Source: Blumeriella jaapii (taxonomy: Eukaryota; Ascomycota; Leotiomycetes; Helotiales; Drepanopezizaceae). Taken from it: DNA of 64,000 nucleotides. The first letter of the stretch is position 1, and each line of letters opens with the position of its first letter. Made by a program: the position numbers and the translations under genes. The stretch covers positions 558,001 through 622,000 of the forward strand of contig VWND01000095.1 of NCBI GenBank assembly GCA_009599575.1. Direction: 5' to 3'. The notes beneath the pieces are model-generated. The model had not been told where the DNA came from and made no database searches. It saw nothing but the letters and a program-made list of their open reading frames with translations. Shown here one piece after another: positions 12,613 to 23,826 of this stretch.

Positions 12613-13456
12613 TCAAGCCCTCACCGAAGGTCTCCGCATACCAACCATCCTGAAAATCCTGACGGTTCCTGATTCGGCAAACTCAACATCACAAACATCC
12701 ACCTGCAGAAATCCAAGCCCCAAGTAGAAGTTCTTAAACTCTTTATCAGCGTACACGAACGTGCGAGCTCTCCTAAACGCCCACCCTTCGTTCAGTACGC
12801 TGCTCAATCTCTTTTTCAGGGGTGGATCATAACCAGGGGTGACTTACAGCCGATCCACCTCGCGTAGCCCAGACTCTAACAACTGTGATTTCAAGTCGCT
12901 ATCCTGGTACTTGGGAAGGACTGCGATGGATTCAAGCTCTAGATGAGATTAACGACGCTACACTGGAGACTGGGATCTATGCCACTTACGGAAATCCTTA
13001 TCCGTGTTCACATTCCGCGCCACCATCTCCGCCTTCTTCTCGCGACACTGCTGTATCAGCACGTGGTCACAGCCTGCCGGCAGATATCCCGTCGTAGAGA
13101 TAAGCGGCTGCGCTCCCGAGCGTTCCGGGACGGGGAGGTGCCAGCACGAGAAGCCGACGACGTTCCTGCAACACCTCTTCGATCAGTGGCTGCCACATAA
13201 CATCCACAGCAGAGTTCGAGAAGCGGGGGACTGAGGATACGGACCCGCTTTCTGCCTCTAACGCTTTGTAGTACCTGGTGTTGGGCAGCAGGACGAACGA
13301 GCGCTCGATGGTCTTGCGTTCCCACGCTTCCAGGGCCCCTGGGGTCACGCCTGCCCATTTAAGGGCGTGGATTGGGTTGGTGGCGAAGGCGCGGACGATG
13401 ACTTTGGCTATGGCTGCGGCGTCGGAGAATTGCGCGGGCTTGATTTCGAAAGACAT
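12613..13456 (-). CDS. GNAT-like N-acetyltransferase with degenerate CoA-binding loop (four exons)
   Basis: Exons 13245-13456, 12990-13165, 12848-12920 and about 12613-12799 join in frame to about 215 aa; introns are 79, 69 and about 48 bp. Start MSFEIKPAQF is the usual N-terminus of fungal GNAT proteins (an in-frame start 35 codons upstream is less likely). Landmarks: VVGFSCWHLP (strand 2/3 region), LPKYQ then a helix SQLLESGLREVDRL, and a C-terminal FYLGLGFLQVDV, which is the family's GF motif. Between LPKYQ and SQLL the acetyl-CoA pyrophosphate loop (Q/R-x-x-G-x-G/A) should appear, but the sequence reads Q-D-S-D-L-K, with both glycines gone, and the preceding strand is shortened. It may therefore be a non-catalytic relic. 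The first donor is GTCCGT. The position of the last acceptor is uncertain among three in-frame AGs (12800, 12803 or 12809). Confidence 0.72.
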
Positions 13457-14365
13457 GATGTTTGGGTTTCGAGAACGGAGAGGATGGGAGGACCGGGGAA
13501 TATTACTTAACGGGGTTAAGTAGGAAGAAGGTATTGATAGAAAGCCGAGCTGGCCTTTCACAATTTAAATACTCATGTAGCAGGCCCGAAAAAGTCTTTA
13601 ATGTAGGAGCAATTCGAGATCCTGCCCCAAGAAATTCTGCTGACAATGCGACGGACCGTGGCAGCTGCGCGAGAACGAAATGTACAATACGAACTGCAGC
13701 ACTTTAGCAGTTTGAAAACCTGTGAATGATCCATACTCTTTATATTCTCTGAGTTACGCGAAGCACTTTATGTCAACCTGAAAGACAATCCTAAGTACCC
13801 ACTGAAAGATCGGTTGAATGATCTAAGCGAAGTAAACAATCGCCAACAAGCATCAAAGCCAAGCCAAAACCCTCTTATTTCCGCAGCTCTAGCTTTTTCC
13901 AAATACAAAGACCTCAAGCAAGAACAGTGTTCGGTACAGGTTCAGCAAGGCTTTATTCACCCTTGCAGAAGTAAAGCGGCCAAGACGTTTAGAAAGGTAC
14001 CTTGGGCAGGCAAGCATGCCTTGTGTGCGATGCATAGGTAGTTATGCATGCTAGAGTGCCTTTGGTAATTCGTCTCGGCAAACTTACCAGAAAAAGAAAT
14101 TCAGAAGAAAGAAAGTCGAAGGAATCCAAAAGAACCCGGTTCCCGTAAGAGTCAATGGACAGTAGGATCCCAACGTCATAATTCATTTTGATATTATGTC
14201 GTGAAAAAATAGAGCATCCAGCCACGCCCACTAGTGCCAGATAAATCAGTTATTCGAGTCTGCCTTCTAGAGTAGGGTCCCGGGTTGGCATTAGAATGTG
14301 ATGTACATTAAATACACATTTAAATTATGCCCACGAAAGCAGGACCAGCAAGTCTCCATGCAGTT
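13457..14365. other. Intergenic region, no gene recognised
   Basis: Holds the promoter of the GNAT-like gene and the 3' flank of the TFIIIC-like gene, both on the minus strand. No supported gene; ORFs up to 80 codons look random. Confidence 0.45.
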
Positions 14366-16016
14366 CTAATACTCCCCGTCCTCTTCCTCTGACGCATCAT
14401 CATCCGAAGACCCATCCCCTTCGAATCTGGCCCTATCAAGTGAGCCGTACTGCTCATATCCATATGCACCCTCTTCATCCTCCTCGTCCTCGTCCATCTC
14501 CTCCATGGGCATAGGGCTCCCAGCAGCTACGCTCTCGCCATCTATCGTACTCGCTCCCCCCTCGCCCCTATTCAAAAGATCGCCCAGCGGCAACGTCGAT
14601 TTTCCCCAATCGATCCTTCTTGTCTTCTTCGCGTTCACAGGATCATCGGCACCGACCTTTGACTTGCGTTTCTTGTACCTCCTGTCAGGACCTAGATCCT
14701 CCTCCACCTTCCTGATCTCCTCATCCTCCTCGTCCATCTCCGCGAGTCTCTCCCTCGCGGCATTGATTTCCTCTTCCGTCTTCTTCGGCCGCCCTTTTCC
14801 CCTGCCATGGATGATCTCTCCTAGGTTCTCCCGCTCCATCAGCCTCAATTCCTTCATCTGCCGCCGCCATTTCGAGTTTGTCAGGCGCTTCTGCACGTGG
14901 ACCGTCACGTTATCCTCCTCGCCAGCCTCCTCCTTGATCTGAATGAGCTGCTCAAGAAACGCCGCCTGCGTATTCCGCGCCTCACTTTGCCCGCGCTGGA
15001 TCTTAGGCTTGGCTTTCCGTACATACTTGGCTTTCGGCTCGGGTGCCACGCTATGCTTCTGTAACCGTACGGACGTGGATACGATACGTGCTGAAGAGGC
15101 AGCAAGGAGATCTACGCGGGAATCTTCGCCGAGGGACCGAATTTTCGGGAGAGCGTTTGAAGGGTCGTGCGGCATCGGTACCAATGTTTTCGGACCATCG
15201 ACACACGAAGACGTGGCCATTATAAGAGACGAGGGGCTTGGTGGTGTGGATATCTAGAATCTGGACGTCTGTTGGTCGAGGAGGCTCTGGTTTGACGACT
15301 GGGCGAGGCGGCGAATCGGGTCGCCTTTGTAACAAGGGCCGAAACGGCGGGTATCCCAGGTCTGTTTCGGCCCGATCGTTCATCTCTGGAACTTCAGGAG
15401 GTCCATTGCCATTTTCTGAGCTGAGTCGCGGGTCTATCATAGCGTTTAACCCATCTCTTCGATTCTGTTCTGGCCCCGGACCTGCTGGGGAACCTCGTGA
15501 ATTCGCCGTCTTGCCGAGTCCATTCCCTCCATCTTCTCCTGCCTCCACGTTGGTAGGAGTACCTTCTGGATCCCCGGGAGCTTCCTCCTCTCCATTCTTC
15601 TCTACCTCTGGGTCTCCATCGGCATCCTCATCACCGTCATCAATCCTAAAAACCGGCGCACCCTTCAGATGCTCCTCCGGCAACCTAACCTTCTGCTTAT
15701 GCTTCCCCATCCCCGGCAGCGTATACCGCTGCTTTTTGGCATCCCTGTACACTAATTGTCTTGGTTGGCCTGGCACATCGGGCGTGGTGAGGTCGAGGGT
15801 TACGTAGAATGTCTACCACATTTAGTCCACGTTCTTCGAGAGCAGCATTTTAAACAGTGCAATTGAAGGATGACACACCTCGGTTTCGGTGGTAGAATAC
15901 TCGTATTCCCATTCGTCTTCGTTGTCGGCTTCAGCTATCGGATTCGAGAAGCTGGCGGGGTCTTGTGGTGGGGTATCGTTTGGTATCGGGATGGGCACGC
16001 GGAATTCGTACATCAC
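14366..16016 (-). CDS. TFIIIC subunit with triple-barrel domain (Sfc7/tau55-like), with a frame break
   Basis: Putative subunit of the RNA polymerase III factor TFIIIC. Exon 1 15879-16016 (MMYEFRVPIP to STTETE), intron of 66 bp with branch ACTAA, then exon 2 from 15812 starting TFYVTLDLTTPD. The domain pattern is ETETFYVTLDL, then SYNGHVFVCRWSENIGT, then DLLAASSARI, as in the TFIIIC triple barrel. A long charged C-terminal tail with GRGKGRPKK (AT-hook-like) and an acidic end follows; total about 500 aa. The barrel is interrupted: the frame carrying SENIGTD and the frame carrying PHDPSNALPKIRSL overlap at about 15170-15182. Either there is a one-base insertion (or two-base loss), or a weak 58-bp intron 15124-15181 (GTACCG...GAAG) restores frame while removing a segment that looks conserved. 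Confidence 0.75.
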
Positions 16017-17255
16017 GGCCGATGATTGGGGTGGAGATAAGTGAGGAGATACAGCGTGAAATGCATGGAGTTTGGGAGTGGCGTGCGAAGGGAGAGGTGA
16101 ATGTAGAATGGGATGTCGAGTCGGAGTTGAGATTGTTCTCTCGTGGAGCTTGAAGGTTAAAGTGGGTCGGTCAAATGGAAGCCTCAGGCTGTACTTGCTC
16201 GAGACGACTTGAGAGCTGCGATTTTAAATTGGGAGTTTGAGAATGCATCTTTTTCTTGAATTGTAACATCAATGTACTGCGGAGGAGCTATCCTTTTCCT
16301 GACTATTTCCGACATAAAGTCACAGGAGGATAGCTCTTCTTATTCTCTCCCCGTCCCTCAACACCAGCCTTCTGGCCCCCTCCATCCGTAGCCCTTACAT
16401 GGTGAGAACACCTATAAATGAGGAACAACGTGACAGAAAGGCTCATCCTCTGGCTGCTTCAAATCGACCTTTGACCATGGCCCAGCTTGCTTCAGCCAAG
16501 TAGGCGTATCTCTCGTGATAAAGCACCCGCCTATGAAATGCGGCCAAACGAGGTCTATCATCGCTGTTCACCCATCAGCACACATACCATGCCGTGCCAT
16601 CTGCTCCCTTCATTTGACATCTCGTCCTATCGATTCTCATACCAGAAAACAAAAAGTACCTTGCCACTTCCAACCAACCAACCCTGTCACCCAAAAGCAA
16701 CAACATGCTCATAAACAACCAACCGTCCCCCATCGCCCAAATACCCATATAGAGCCTCAATCATGTCCCAAGATGTCCACCATAGAAACAGAATGGGATC
16801 CATTAAACCGCAGAAGATTTCTAGCAACGTGGTTGCAGAGGCGGGTTTTGGGGTCGCCATTAGCTGTGTATCTTTATGATGTTGTGTTGTAGAAAAGGTT
16901 GGTCGATGCAAGCGAGAAGGACGCGAGAAATCGAAGGAGTAGATGAGATCAACCCGTGCTAACGTGTATTACACTAACGTTTTGATATCGACATGTTATT
17001 CCTCCGATCAACTAAAACACTTCGTGTGTGGATAACATAACAAGGGCTCTCAAGCTTGACGGACCATAAATACAATATGAGGTGGTGCTAGGTAGGTGGT
17101 GCAGAGAGAGTATAAGACATGGCCATCAAATCGACAAATCGAGGTGGATTTTTGCGGCTCACACGATGCCGATACAACTATCCCTTCCCACAATACATCC
17201 AGCAAAAATCCATTCTTGACATCTTGTTCACCCGCAACCCTGTTGTACATGATCC
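16017..17255. other. Intergenic region, no gene recognised
   Basis: Contains the promoter of the TFIIIC-like gene and the 3' flank of the DEAH helicase gene. ORFs on both strands at 16487-16911 mirror each other and show no domain. Nothing else was recognised. Confidence 0.45.
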
Positions 17256-20200
17256 TTACATTCTACTTTTTGGCATCTTCTTCTCCTCCAACTTCTCCAA
17301 ATCACCCTTCTTGTGATAATGCGGCGCCGCCTCGTGCAGCCACTCAGGCTTGATGGGCATACAGTTGCGCATATACTCTTTCGTCGTCTGCACCAGTTCA
17401 TAGTACAGAACCATCTTGATCGGGGGATTGCTATCCATCAGCACGCTGCTCGGATGGATATGCACCGTCGTGTTATTTTTCACAGTGCGGTAACTATCAC
17501 CTCCCCTTTGCAAACGCGCCGCATTGGGGAAGAAACCCGCTGTGATGGCTTTCTGAATAGGCACGAGATCGGCAGCACCGCAAGAGGACATGGAGACCTC
17601 GACGCGCTCGCACAGTTTGGCAATCTGGTCTCTGATGTCGCGGGCCCGGGTCAGAGAGCGTTGCTGCAGGAAGTTCTCCTTGGCCCAAATGGGCGAGAAG
17701 TCGTTGTCGACCCACTGGTTCCAGATGTTGAGGAGCGTGAGGTGGTCGCCACCCTCTTTCACGGTAAAGCGGGCGCGCGCGCTGTCGGCGTGCAGCTTTT
17801 TGTCTTTGGGCCGGAAGAAGAGGGCTGCTGCTTCGCTGAGCATGGAGACGATAGAAAGCACTTCTTCGACGCAACCGAGTTTGTCGGCGGAGAGCACAGA
17901 CTTGGCGAGCATGATATCCATAGGAAATTCGGCCATTTTGCGGCCGAGAGAGGTCAGTTCTCCATTGTGGTTTAGAGCTTGAAGCGCGAAGAGGGAGTTC
18001 AGAGCGCCAATAAGAGTCTCTGTTGGTGGCGGGTCCATAAATTCGAACTCGAGCAGGTCGTTGATCCCGAGGGATTTCAGTAACAACACGATGCCATTGA
18101 GGTTGGTTCTCTGGATTTCTGGTGTGGTGCTCTCCTCCATCTCGTTCATGAAAGCCCATTTGGTGTAAAGGCGGAAGCACTTCCCGGGTCCAACACGACC
18201 AGCACGGCCACTCCTCTGGTTCGCAGATGCACGTGAACACGGTACTGCCACCAACTGGGACATGCCAGTGGCGGGATTATAATTGTTCTCCTTGACGAAT
18301 CCAGGGTCAATAACATAAACGATACCGTCAATCGTCAAACTCGTCTCGGCGATGTTGGTGGCTAGGACAACCTTCCGGGCTCCATTTGGTGTCGGCTCGA
18401 AGATCTTACTTTGGAGCTCTGACGGCAAGTTTGCGTAGATGGGACATACTATCAACTCGGCCGCTCTGTTACCCAACTTCCTGGAGATCTCCGTTATGTT
18501 CTGTTCAGCAGCCTCGATCTCATCCTGACCTGTCAAGAAGACCAAGATGTCACCCTTCCCCTGTGAAGTATGAATCTGAAAGACTGTAGTGATAGCCGCG
18601 GCCAGGTAATTTGCTTCTGGCTGTGGGGTATAATGAATGTCAACAGGGTACCTTCTTCCTGGAATATTGAAGATAGGAGCATCATCGAAAAACTCGCTGA
18701 ATCTAGTCGCGTTCATGGTAGCAGAGGAAATGAGAATTTTCATCTCAGGCCGAGCACGAGACAGATCTTTGATCAAGGTCAACAAGATGTCTGTATGCAC
18801 GGTTCTCTCGTGCGCCTCGTCAATCATAAGAGCCGAGTAAGCACCCAGATCTGGCTCGGTCATGAATTCTCTCAACAGCATACCGTCTGTCATGTACTTC
18901 AGGATGGTCTTGTCGCTTGTCGAATCCTCGAACCGGATCGAGTATCCGACTTCGTTTCCAACCTTGACACCCATCTCATCTGCAACACGTGCCGCAACGC
19001 TCATAGCGGCCACCCGACGAGGCTGAGTACATCCTACCTTTAGACCATCTTTGGTATAGCCCGCTTCGTGCAGGTATTGTGGAAGTTGGGTTGTCTTTCC
19101 ACTACCGGTCTCTCCAACAATGACCAGAATTTGATGATTTTCTAAAGCTGCCAAAAATTCTTCCCGATAGACATAGATCGGTAGACTTTTGCGGGTCTCT
19201 TCCATAGTCATTGCTTTGGTTTCGGCAGCTTTCAATTGCTCGGCAAGAAATCTCTCCTCTTTGCTCATACCCTTTCCCTCTCCTGGAAGTGCCGCATCCT
19301 GGATCCATTTGATACCCTGCTCAGCGTCCAGGACATAGTCGTACTCGTTATCTTCGTTTCGCTCTCGGCTCTGTATTTGCGATTTGGCTTTCGTAGCTTG
19401 CTCCTTTTCCCACTCTTCATGCTCCGTGACAAATTTCTCCTGGCCGTACTCGTCTCTTTCAACATAGCGCTTGTACATAGCGTCTTCCTTCTTCTTTCTG
19501 TCAATCTTGCCCTTCTCAGTTATGTAGTCATCAGGCATAGCATATCCATCTAGGTGGTCATCGATCCGTAGACGCTCCTCGGCGATTCGTAGAACCTCTC
19601 TGTTCTTGGCGAATTCCGCCTTCTCCCTCTCGGTCAATCTGGCACCGCTTCGCAGTTCCTCTTGCTCCTCGGCGACCTGTTTCCTCAACAATGCCAGTCT
19701 CTCCGCTTCGCGCTTCTTTAAGTAATCCTGTCGCGACCTTTCCCTGAGATCAGGCATAGCCGCACTCCTCGCAGCCGCGTCTTCAGCCAGCTTCCTCCGT
19801 TGCGCCAAGATCGTTCCCTCCTTCGTCGACGACCTGTCCTCCACAATCTTTTTCGTCTTGTCCGCATCTTTGGCGTGCAGTCTCTTCACGAAAGCTTCCT
19901 TCTCAGCCTGATCCCTCCGCCTCTCCCTCTCCTCCTCATCCAGACCTTCCTCCTCGTCTTCATGTGAGGTCTTCACTCTTTTCGACGCCGACTCTTGGAA
20001 TTCAGGCTCGGGTTCGGATATGTACTCTTCGTCACCCCATCGGTCCTCGAAATCGGCTTCATTGACGTCGCGTTTGCGAATGGTCTTCGCTCGGTGGTGC
20101 TCTTCGCGGCGCGGTGATCTGGCGCGTTCGCGTTCGCGTTCCCGTTCCCTTTCTTTGCTTCGGTCTCTGGTCTTGTCGCGACGAGAAGAGGACCTTTCGC

Positions 20201-20294
20201 CATGCCTCCTTTTCTCCTTCTTCCTCTCTACCACTTTGGTTGGGCCAAGGTCATCGTCTTCCATAGGAAGCAGCGCATACTTCTTGCCGCTCAT
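17256..20294 (-). CDS. prp2: DEAH-box pre-mRNA splicing ATPase, Prp2/DHX16 (Cdc28) type
   Basis: Nuclear RNA-dependent ATPase that remodels the activated spliceosome before the first splicing step. Single exon, 1,012 aa from [10 protein letters not shown]. The N-terminal ~350 residues are charged and RS/RE-rich; then come motif I GETGSGKT (about 391), Ia [14 protein letters not shown] (about 493), [19 protein letters not shown] and [14 protein letters not shown] (about 690), followed by the winged-helix/HA2 and OB-fold regions and a basic C-terminus. FIPKPEWL-like sequence at the end ([15 protein letters not shown]) is typical of the Prp2/Prp22/Prp43 group; the N-terminal region fits Prp2/DHX16 best. 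An in-frame ATG lies 43 codons upstream (20423), but that segment is low in conserved features. Divergent from the DnaJ gene at 20725. Frame intact. Confidence 0.94.
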   Translation of the reverse strand: MSGKKYALLPMEDDDLGPTKVVERKKEKRRHGERSSSRRDKTRDRSKERERERERERARSPRREEHHRAKTIRKRDVNEADFEDRWGDEEYISEPEPEFQESASKRVKTSHEDEEEGLDEEERERRRDQAEKEAFVKRLHAKDADKTKKIVEDRSSTKEGTILAQRRKLAEDAAARSAAMPDLRERSRQDYLKKREAERLALLRKQVAEEQEELRSGARLTEREKAEFAKNREVLRIAEERLRIDDHLDGYAMPDDYITEKGKIDRKKKEDAMYKRYVERDEYGQEKFVTEHEEWEKEQATKAKSQIQSRERNEDNEYDYVLDAEQGIKWIQDAALPGEGKGMSKEERFLAEQLKAAETKAMTMEETRKSLPIYVYREEFLAALENHQILVIVGETGSGKTTQLPQYLHEAGYTKDGLKVGCTQPRRVAAMSVAARVADEMGVKVGNEVGYSIRFEDSTSDKTILKYMTDGMLLREFMTEPDLGAYSALMIDEAHERTVHTDILLTLIKDLSRARPEMKILISSATMNATRFSEFFDDAPIFNIPGRRYPVDIHYTPQPEANYLAAAITTVFQIHTSQGKGDILVFLTGQDEIEAAEQNITEISRKLGNRAAELIVCPIYANLPSELQSKIFEPTPNGARKVVLATNIAETSLTIDGIVYVIDPGFVKENNYNPATGMSQLVAVPCSRASANQRSGRAGRVGPGKCFRLYTKWAFMNEMEESTTPEIQRTNLNGIVLLLKSLGINDLLEFEFMDPPPTETLIGALNSLFALQALNHNGELTSLGRKMAEFPMDIMLAKSVLSADKLGCVEEVLSIVSMLSEAAALFFRPKDKKLHADSARARFTVKEGGDHLTLLNIWNQWVDNDFSPIWAKENFLQQRSLTRARDIRDQIAKLCERVEVSMSSCGAADLVPIQKAITAGFFPNAARLQRGGDSYRTVKNNTTVHIHPSSVLMDSNPPIKMVLYYELVQTTKEYMRNCMPIKPEWLHEAAPHYHKKGDLEKLEEKKMPKSRM

Positions 20295-20724
20295 TGCGGT
20301 GGTGATTTGGCAATGGGTGAAGCGAGGAGATCCTGACCTGATAATTAGCAAGCTTCTTGGGGTTGTAGGCAGTGGGTGACAGACTTGTAACGGGGGAAGA
20401 GAGTTGGTCGCTGTCTGCTCCATGGTAAATATTTGATGTTGCCGCTGGAGCTAATGTGCAGTAGCACAGGACCAGGCGGCGCAACTTCGGTCCAACCCTA
20501 AGCTTATCGCCCTTGCTTATCGCGAAGAGACCAGCTGTCTGTTCCCGAAATAAACCCTCAATCTGGCCCTCGCGACTACGGTACTGATTTAGTTTAAGTC
20601 AGACTCGAGTACAGGACTTTGCGAGGTTGATTCATTCCTATTCTTTCTTCCTACTCATTTCCATGCTCCAATCAGTCAAAGTCTTTCAAAGGTCCATCTG
20701 AGGATTGGCGCACTTCGGCGCAAG
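20295..20724. promoter_or_regulatory. Divergent promoter between DEAH helicase and ER DnaJ
   Basis: Only 430 bp separate the two start codons, so this is a bidirectional promoter. A CCAAT pentamer lies at 20668-20672, 53 bp before the DnaJ start. A pyrimidine-rich stretch (about 20640-20665) precedes it. Confidence 0.4.
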
Positions 20725-22140
20725 ATGTGGTTCCCTTCAGCTGCCTTCCTGCTGCTATGCGCACTCTGCATGGTACAAGTAGCAGTTTGTGCGGAAGATT
20801 TCTATAAAGTATGACCAGCTCCCCATATACCTGCCTACTTGTGGGCCAACTCGGGACGATTGCTATACTAACTCGCCCCAGCTCCTCGGGATAGACAAGC
20901 AGGCGTCAGAAAAGGATATGAAGCGTGCATACCGGACCCTTAGCAAGAAATACCACCCAGACAAAAATCCGTACGGCTTCCCTTTCCCTCTAGCTCTTTG
21001 CTCCAAGCAAAAATCATTACACGATCTACTAACACCCTCCGCAGCGGCAACGAGGAAGCCAAGCAGAAATTCGTTGAAATCGCCGAAGCCTACGAAGCCC
21101 TCTCGAACCCAGAGTCGCGCAAAATATATGACCAATACGGCTATGAAGGTCTCAAGCAACGCCAACAAGGCGGCCAGGGTGGCGGACAACACGACCCCTT
21201 CGACCTCTTCTCGCGCTTCTTCGGCGGTGGCGGTGGTGGACCTTTCGGGCACCAGGGCCAACGAAGGGGACCCGACATGGAGGTTCGCGTCGGGGTGCCG
21301 CTGAGAGATTTCTATGTTGGGCACACGACGGAGTTCCAGCTCGAGAAGCAGCAGATTTGCGACGAGTGCGATGGCTCGGGGAGCGCGGACGGCCAGGTCG
21401 ACACGTGTAATGCGTGTCATGGCCACGGCGTGCAGATCAAGAAGCACATGCTTGCGCCGGGCATCTTCCAGCAGGTGCAAGTCTCGTGCGACGCGTGTGG
21501 CGGCCAGGGCAAGACGATCAAGCATAAGTGTCCAGTGTGCAGCGGGAACAGGGTGGTGCGAAAAATCATCACTCATCCGCTCGTGGTTGAAAAAGGCGCC
21601 CCGAAGGGCCAGAAGATCAGATACGAAGGCGAGGCGGATGAGAGCCCGGATTATGTATGCGGGGATCTGCATGTTACGCTCGTGGAAAAGGACGCCGATC
21701 TGGACGAGGACAACGAGCTGAGGGTCGACGGTACCTTTTTCAGGCGCAAGGATCATGATCTGTACTGGAAAGAGGTCCTGTCTCTCAGAGAGGCCTGGAT
21801 GGGTTCATGGACGCGCAATCTCACTCATCTCGACGGGCATATTGTCGCGCTGTCTCGCCAACGCGGGGAGCCCATTCAGCCCGGGCAGATCGAGCGCGTG
21901 AAGGGAGAGGGCATGCCAAAGTGGCACGAGGATGGCGATAGCATCTACCACAACACGGAGTTTGGGGACCTGATCGTGGAGTACCAGGTGGTGCTGCCGG
22001 ACCAGATGGAGAAGGGCATGGAGAAGGACTTCTGGGCGCTGTGGGAGAAGTGGAGGAAGAAGAACGGGGTTGATCTGCAGGCGGATAGCGGAAGACCGCA
22101 TGGCCCCGTCTCGTCCCCGACTGGAAAGGACGAGTTGTAA
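20725..22140 (+). CDS. scj1: ER-luminal DnaJ (Hsp40) co-chaperone, SCJ1/DNAJB11-like
   Basis: Type I J-protein of the ER lumen that stimulates the Hsp70 BiP in folding and ER-associated degradation. Three exons: 20725-20808, 20882-20970, 21045-22140; introns of 73 and 74 bp, both with ACTAAC-type branch sites; 422 aa. Features: signal peptide (about 1-23, ending VCA before EDFYK), J domain with HPD at 53-55, Gly/Gln-rich linker and FGGGGGG, four zinc-binding CxxCxGxG-type repeats ([32 protein letters not shown]), C-terminal substrate-binding domains with one N-glycosylation sequon (NLT), and a terminal KDEL retention signal. The whole reading is uninterrupted. Its short shared promoter with a splicing helicase is probably coincidental. 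Confidence 0.95.
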
Positions 22141-22817
22141 GATGTACGTGTAAAACAGACAGTACTAGTGTAGAAGTGATAATACCTACCGGAATTTAGA
22201 CATTGTTTTGGCCATTTGCTGGCGTTGGGATGACATGTTCATTGTTCGAATGCTTACCGCTCTACATACCTAGGTACCTATAGGTAGTATCTGTGTATAC
22301 AATTAAGCGAACGTTCCCCCAGCTTACAGTACAAGACAACAAAACGAAGATACAACAAGGTAAGAGCTACGAGGCTAACAATAGCAATTGTCATCAAGTA
22401 GAAATTCAGATCCTCTTGCTCGTATGTATAATCGTGAACTAGCACGCAAAATGTGATGCCAATGTGGAAAAGGTAAGACTGATCTGGTTAGCAACATTAC
22501 CCAGAGGAGGCTTCTTGATTTGCCTGCATAACTATTCAAAGCTGTTCTTGAAACATCGAAGCATTTCCTGACTTAGCGAAGATAGTTGAATGTCTTAGAA
22601 ACTTATAAAGCTGACGAATGCCTGTTCTGAAGTACTTAGAGTCTAGTGAAGTTTCGATGAGGTTGTGGTTCAGATGGCGGACTTGTCTCGACACGTGATC
22701 TAGAAGTGGTGGAGCTTCACGCGCCAATCAGATCTGGTCAATCTCAAATGCATCAATCATCACGACAAGTCGAACATCCCGATTCCCAATTAGCCATTGC
22801 GCTCTCTCTCCGCAACA
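22141..22817. other. Intergenic region with promoter of the complex I gene
   Basis: Between the scj1-like and nuo-24 genes, both on the plus strand. No ORF of interest. A small palindromic TACCTAGGTACCTATAGGTA sequence near 22266-22285 is a minor inverted repeat. The last 130 bp carry the CACGTG and CCAAT sites listed separately. Confidence 0.5.
22692..22728. promoter_or_regulatory. CACGTG and CCAAT motifs upstream of nuo-24
   Basis: CACGTG at 22692-22697 (bHLH-type E-box) and CCAAT at 22724-22728, about 90 bp before the start codon. CCAAT is the site of the HAP complex, which commonly controls respiratory genes in fungi. Presence and distance are seen; binding is inferred. Confidence 0.4.
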
Positions 22818-23826
22818 ATGGCATCCAAAGTCGCTCCCTTCGTATTCCGGGCCGCCGCTCGATCAGCGCGGACAGCTTCAAGATCCCAAATTCGTGCCTT
22901 CTCGGCCAGCCCCAGAGTTGCCAGTCATGCGCTCCAAGTCGTACGGCACCTCGAAGCTCCCCTCAAGCTCGCAGATACTGACGGCGTCCAATTGCAGCAT
23001 CGAGATACTCCCGTCAACAATGCCAGCATCCCCTTCAAGTTCACCGAGCAGAACAACAAGCTCGTCGACGAGATCCTCAAGCGTTACCCGCCTCAGTACA
23101 AGAAGGCGGCCGTGATGCCTCTTCTCGACCTCGGGCAGCGGCAACACGGCTTCTGCAGCTTGAGCGTGATGAATGAGGTCGCGCGCATGCTGGAGATGCC
23201 GCCGATGCGTGTCTACGAGGTTGCTACGTTCTACACGATGTACAACCGGGATCCTGTTGGGAAGTGGCACATCCAGGCGTGCACAACGGTAAGCATGGCC
23301 CCGTCGGGATCTATACGGTCTGGGCAGTGTCTAATTGGAATCGCAGACGCCCTGTCAACTGGGAGGCTGCGGCAGCGATGTGATTGTCAAGACGATCTCA
23401 GAGCACTTGGGCATCAAGGCCGGACAGACTACCAAGGACGGACTGTTCACCTTCGTCGAAGTCGAGTGCCTTGGCGCGTGCGTCAACGCTCCCATGGTGC
23501 AGATCAATGACGATTTCTACGAGGACTTGACGCCCGAGAGCACGGTCGCCCTCTTGTCTGCGCTGCAAGAAAGCGCGAGCGCGGTAGAGACGACAGCATC
23601 CGCCCAAGGTGTCGAGGCTGGTAAGGGAGCTTTGACGGGAGAAGACAAGAATGTGAAGAGTGGAGCAGATGTTGGCAAGGAGGCTGGGAGGATATATGAT
23701 AAGGGCGCTGTCAAGATCCCGGCGCCGGGCCCGATGAGTGGAAGAAAGACGTGCGAGAACCTGGCGGGATTGACGAACTTGACGAGCGAGCCGTGGTCGA
23801 CAGAGGTTTTCCGCAAGGACCTATAG
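22818..23826 (+). CDS. nuo-24: NADH:ubiquinone oxidoreductase 24 kDa subunit (NDUFV2 homologue)
   Basis: Peripheral-arm subunit of mitochondrial complex I that holds the [2Fe-2S] cluster N1a. Exons 22818-23288 and 23347-23826, intron 58 bp in phase 0; 316 aa. The first ~30 residues are a basic, Ser/Arg-rich mitochondrial presequence. Splicing creates the first cluster half C-T-T-T-P-C; the second half is [10 protein letters not shown], so all four cysteine ligands are present. The [19 protein letters not shown] region is typical of the thioredoxin-like fold. The C-terminal ~80 residues, ending in a [16 protein letters not shown] segment, are the usual fungal extension. The start codon follows CAACA and is the first ATG of the frame. 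Confidence 0.96.
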
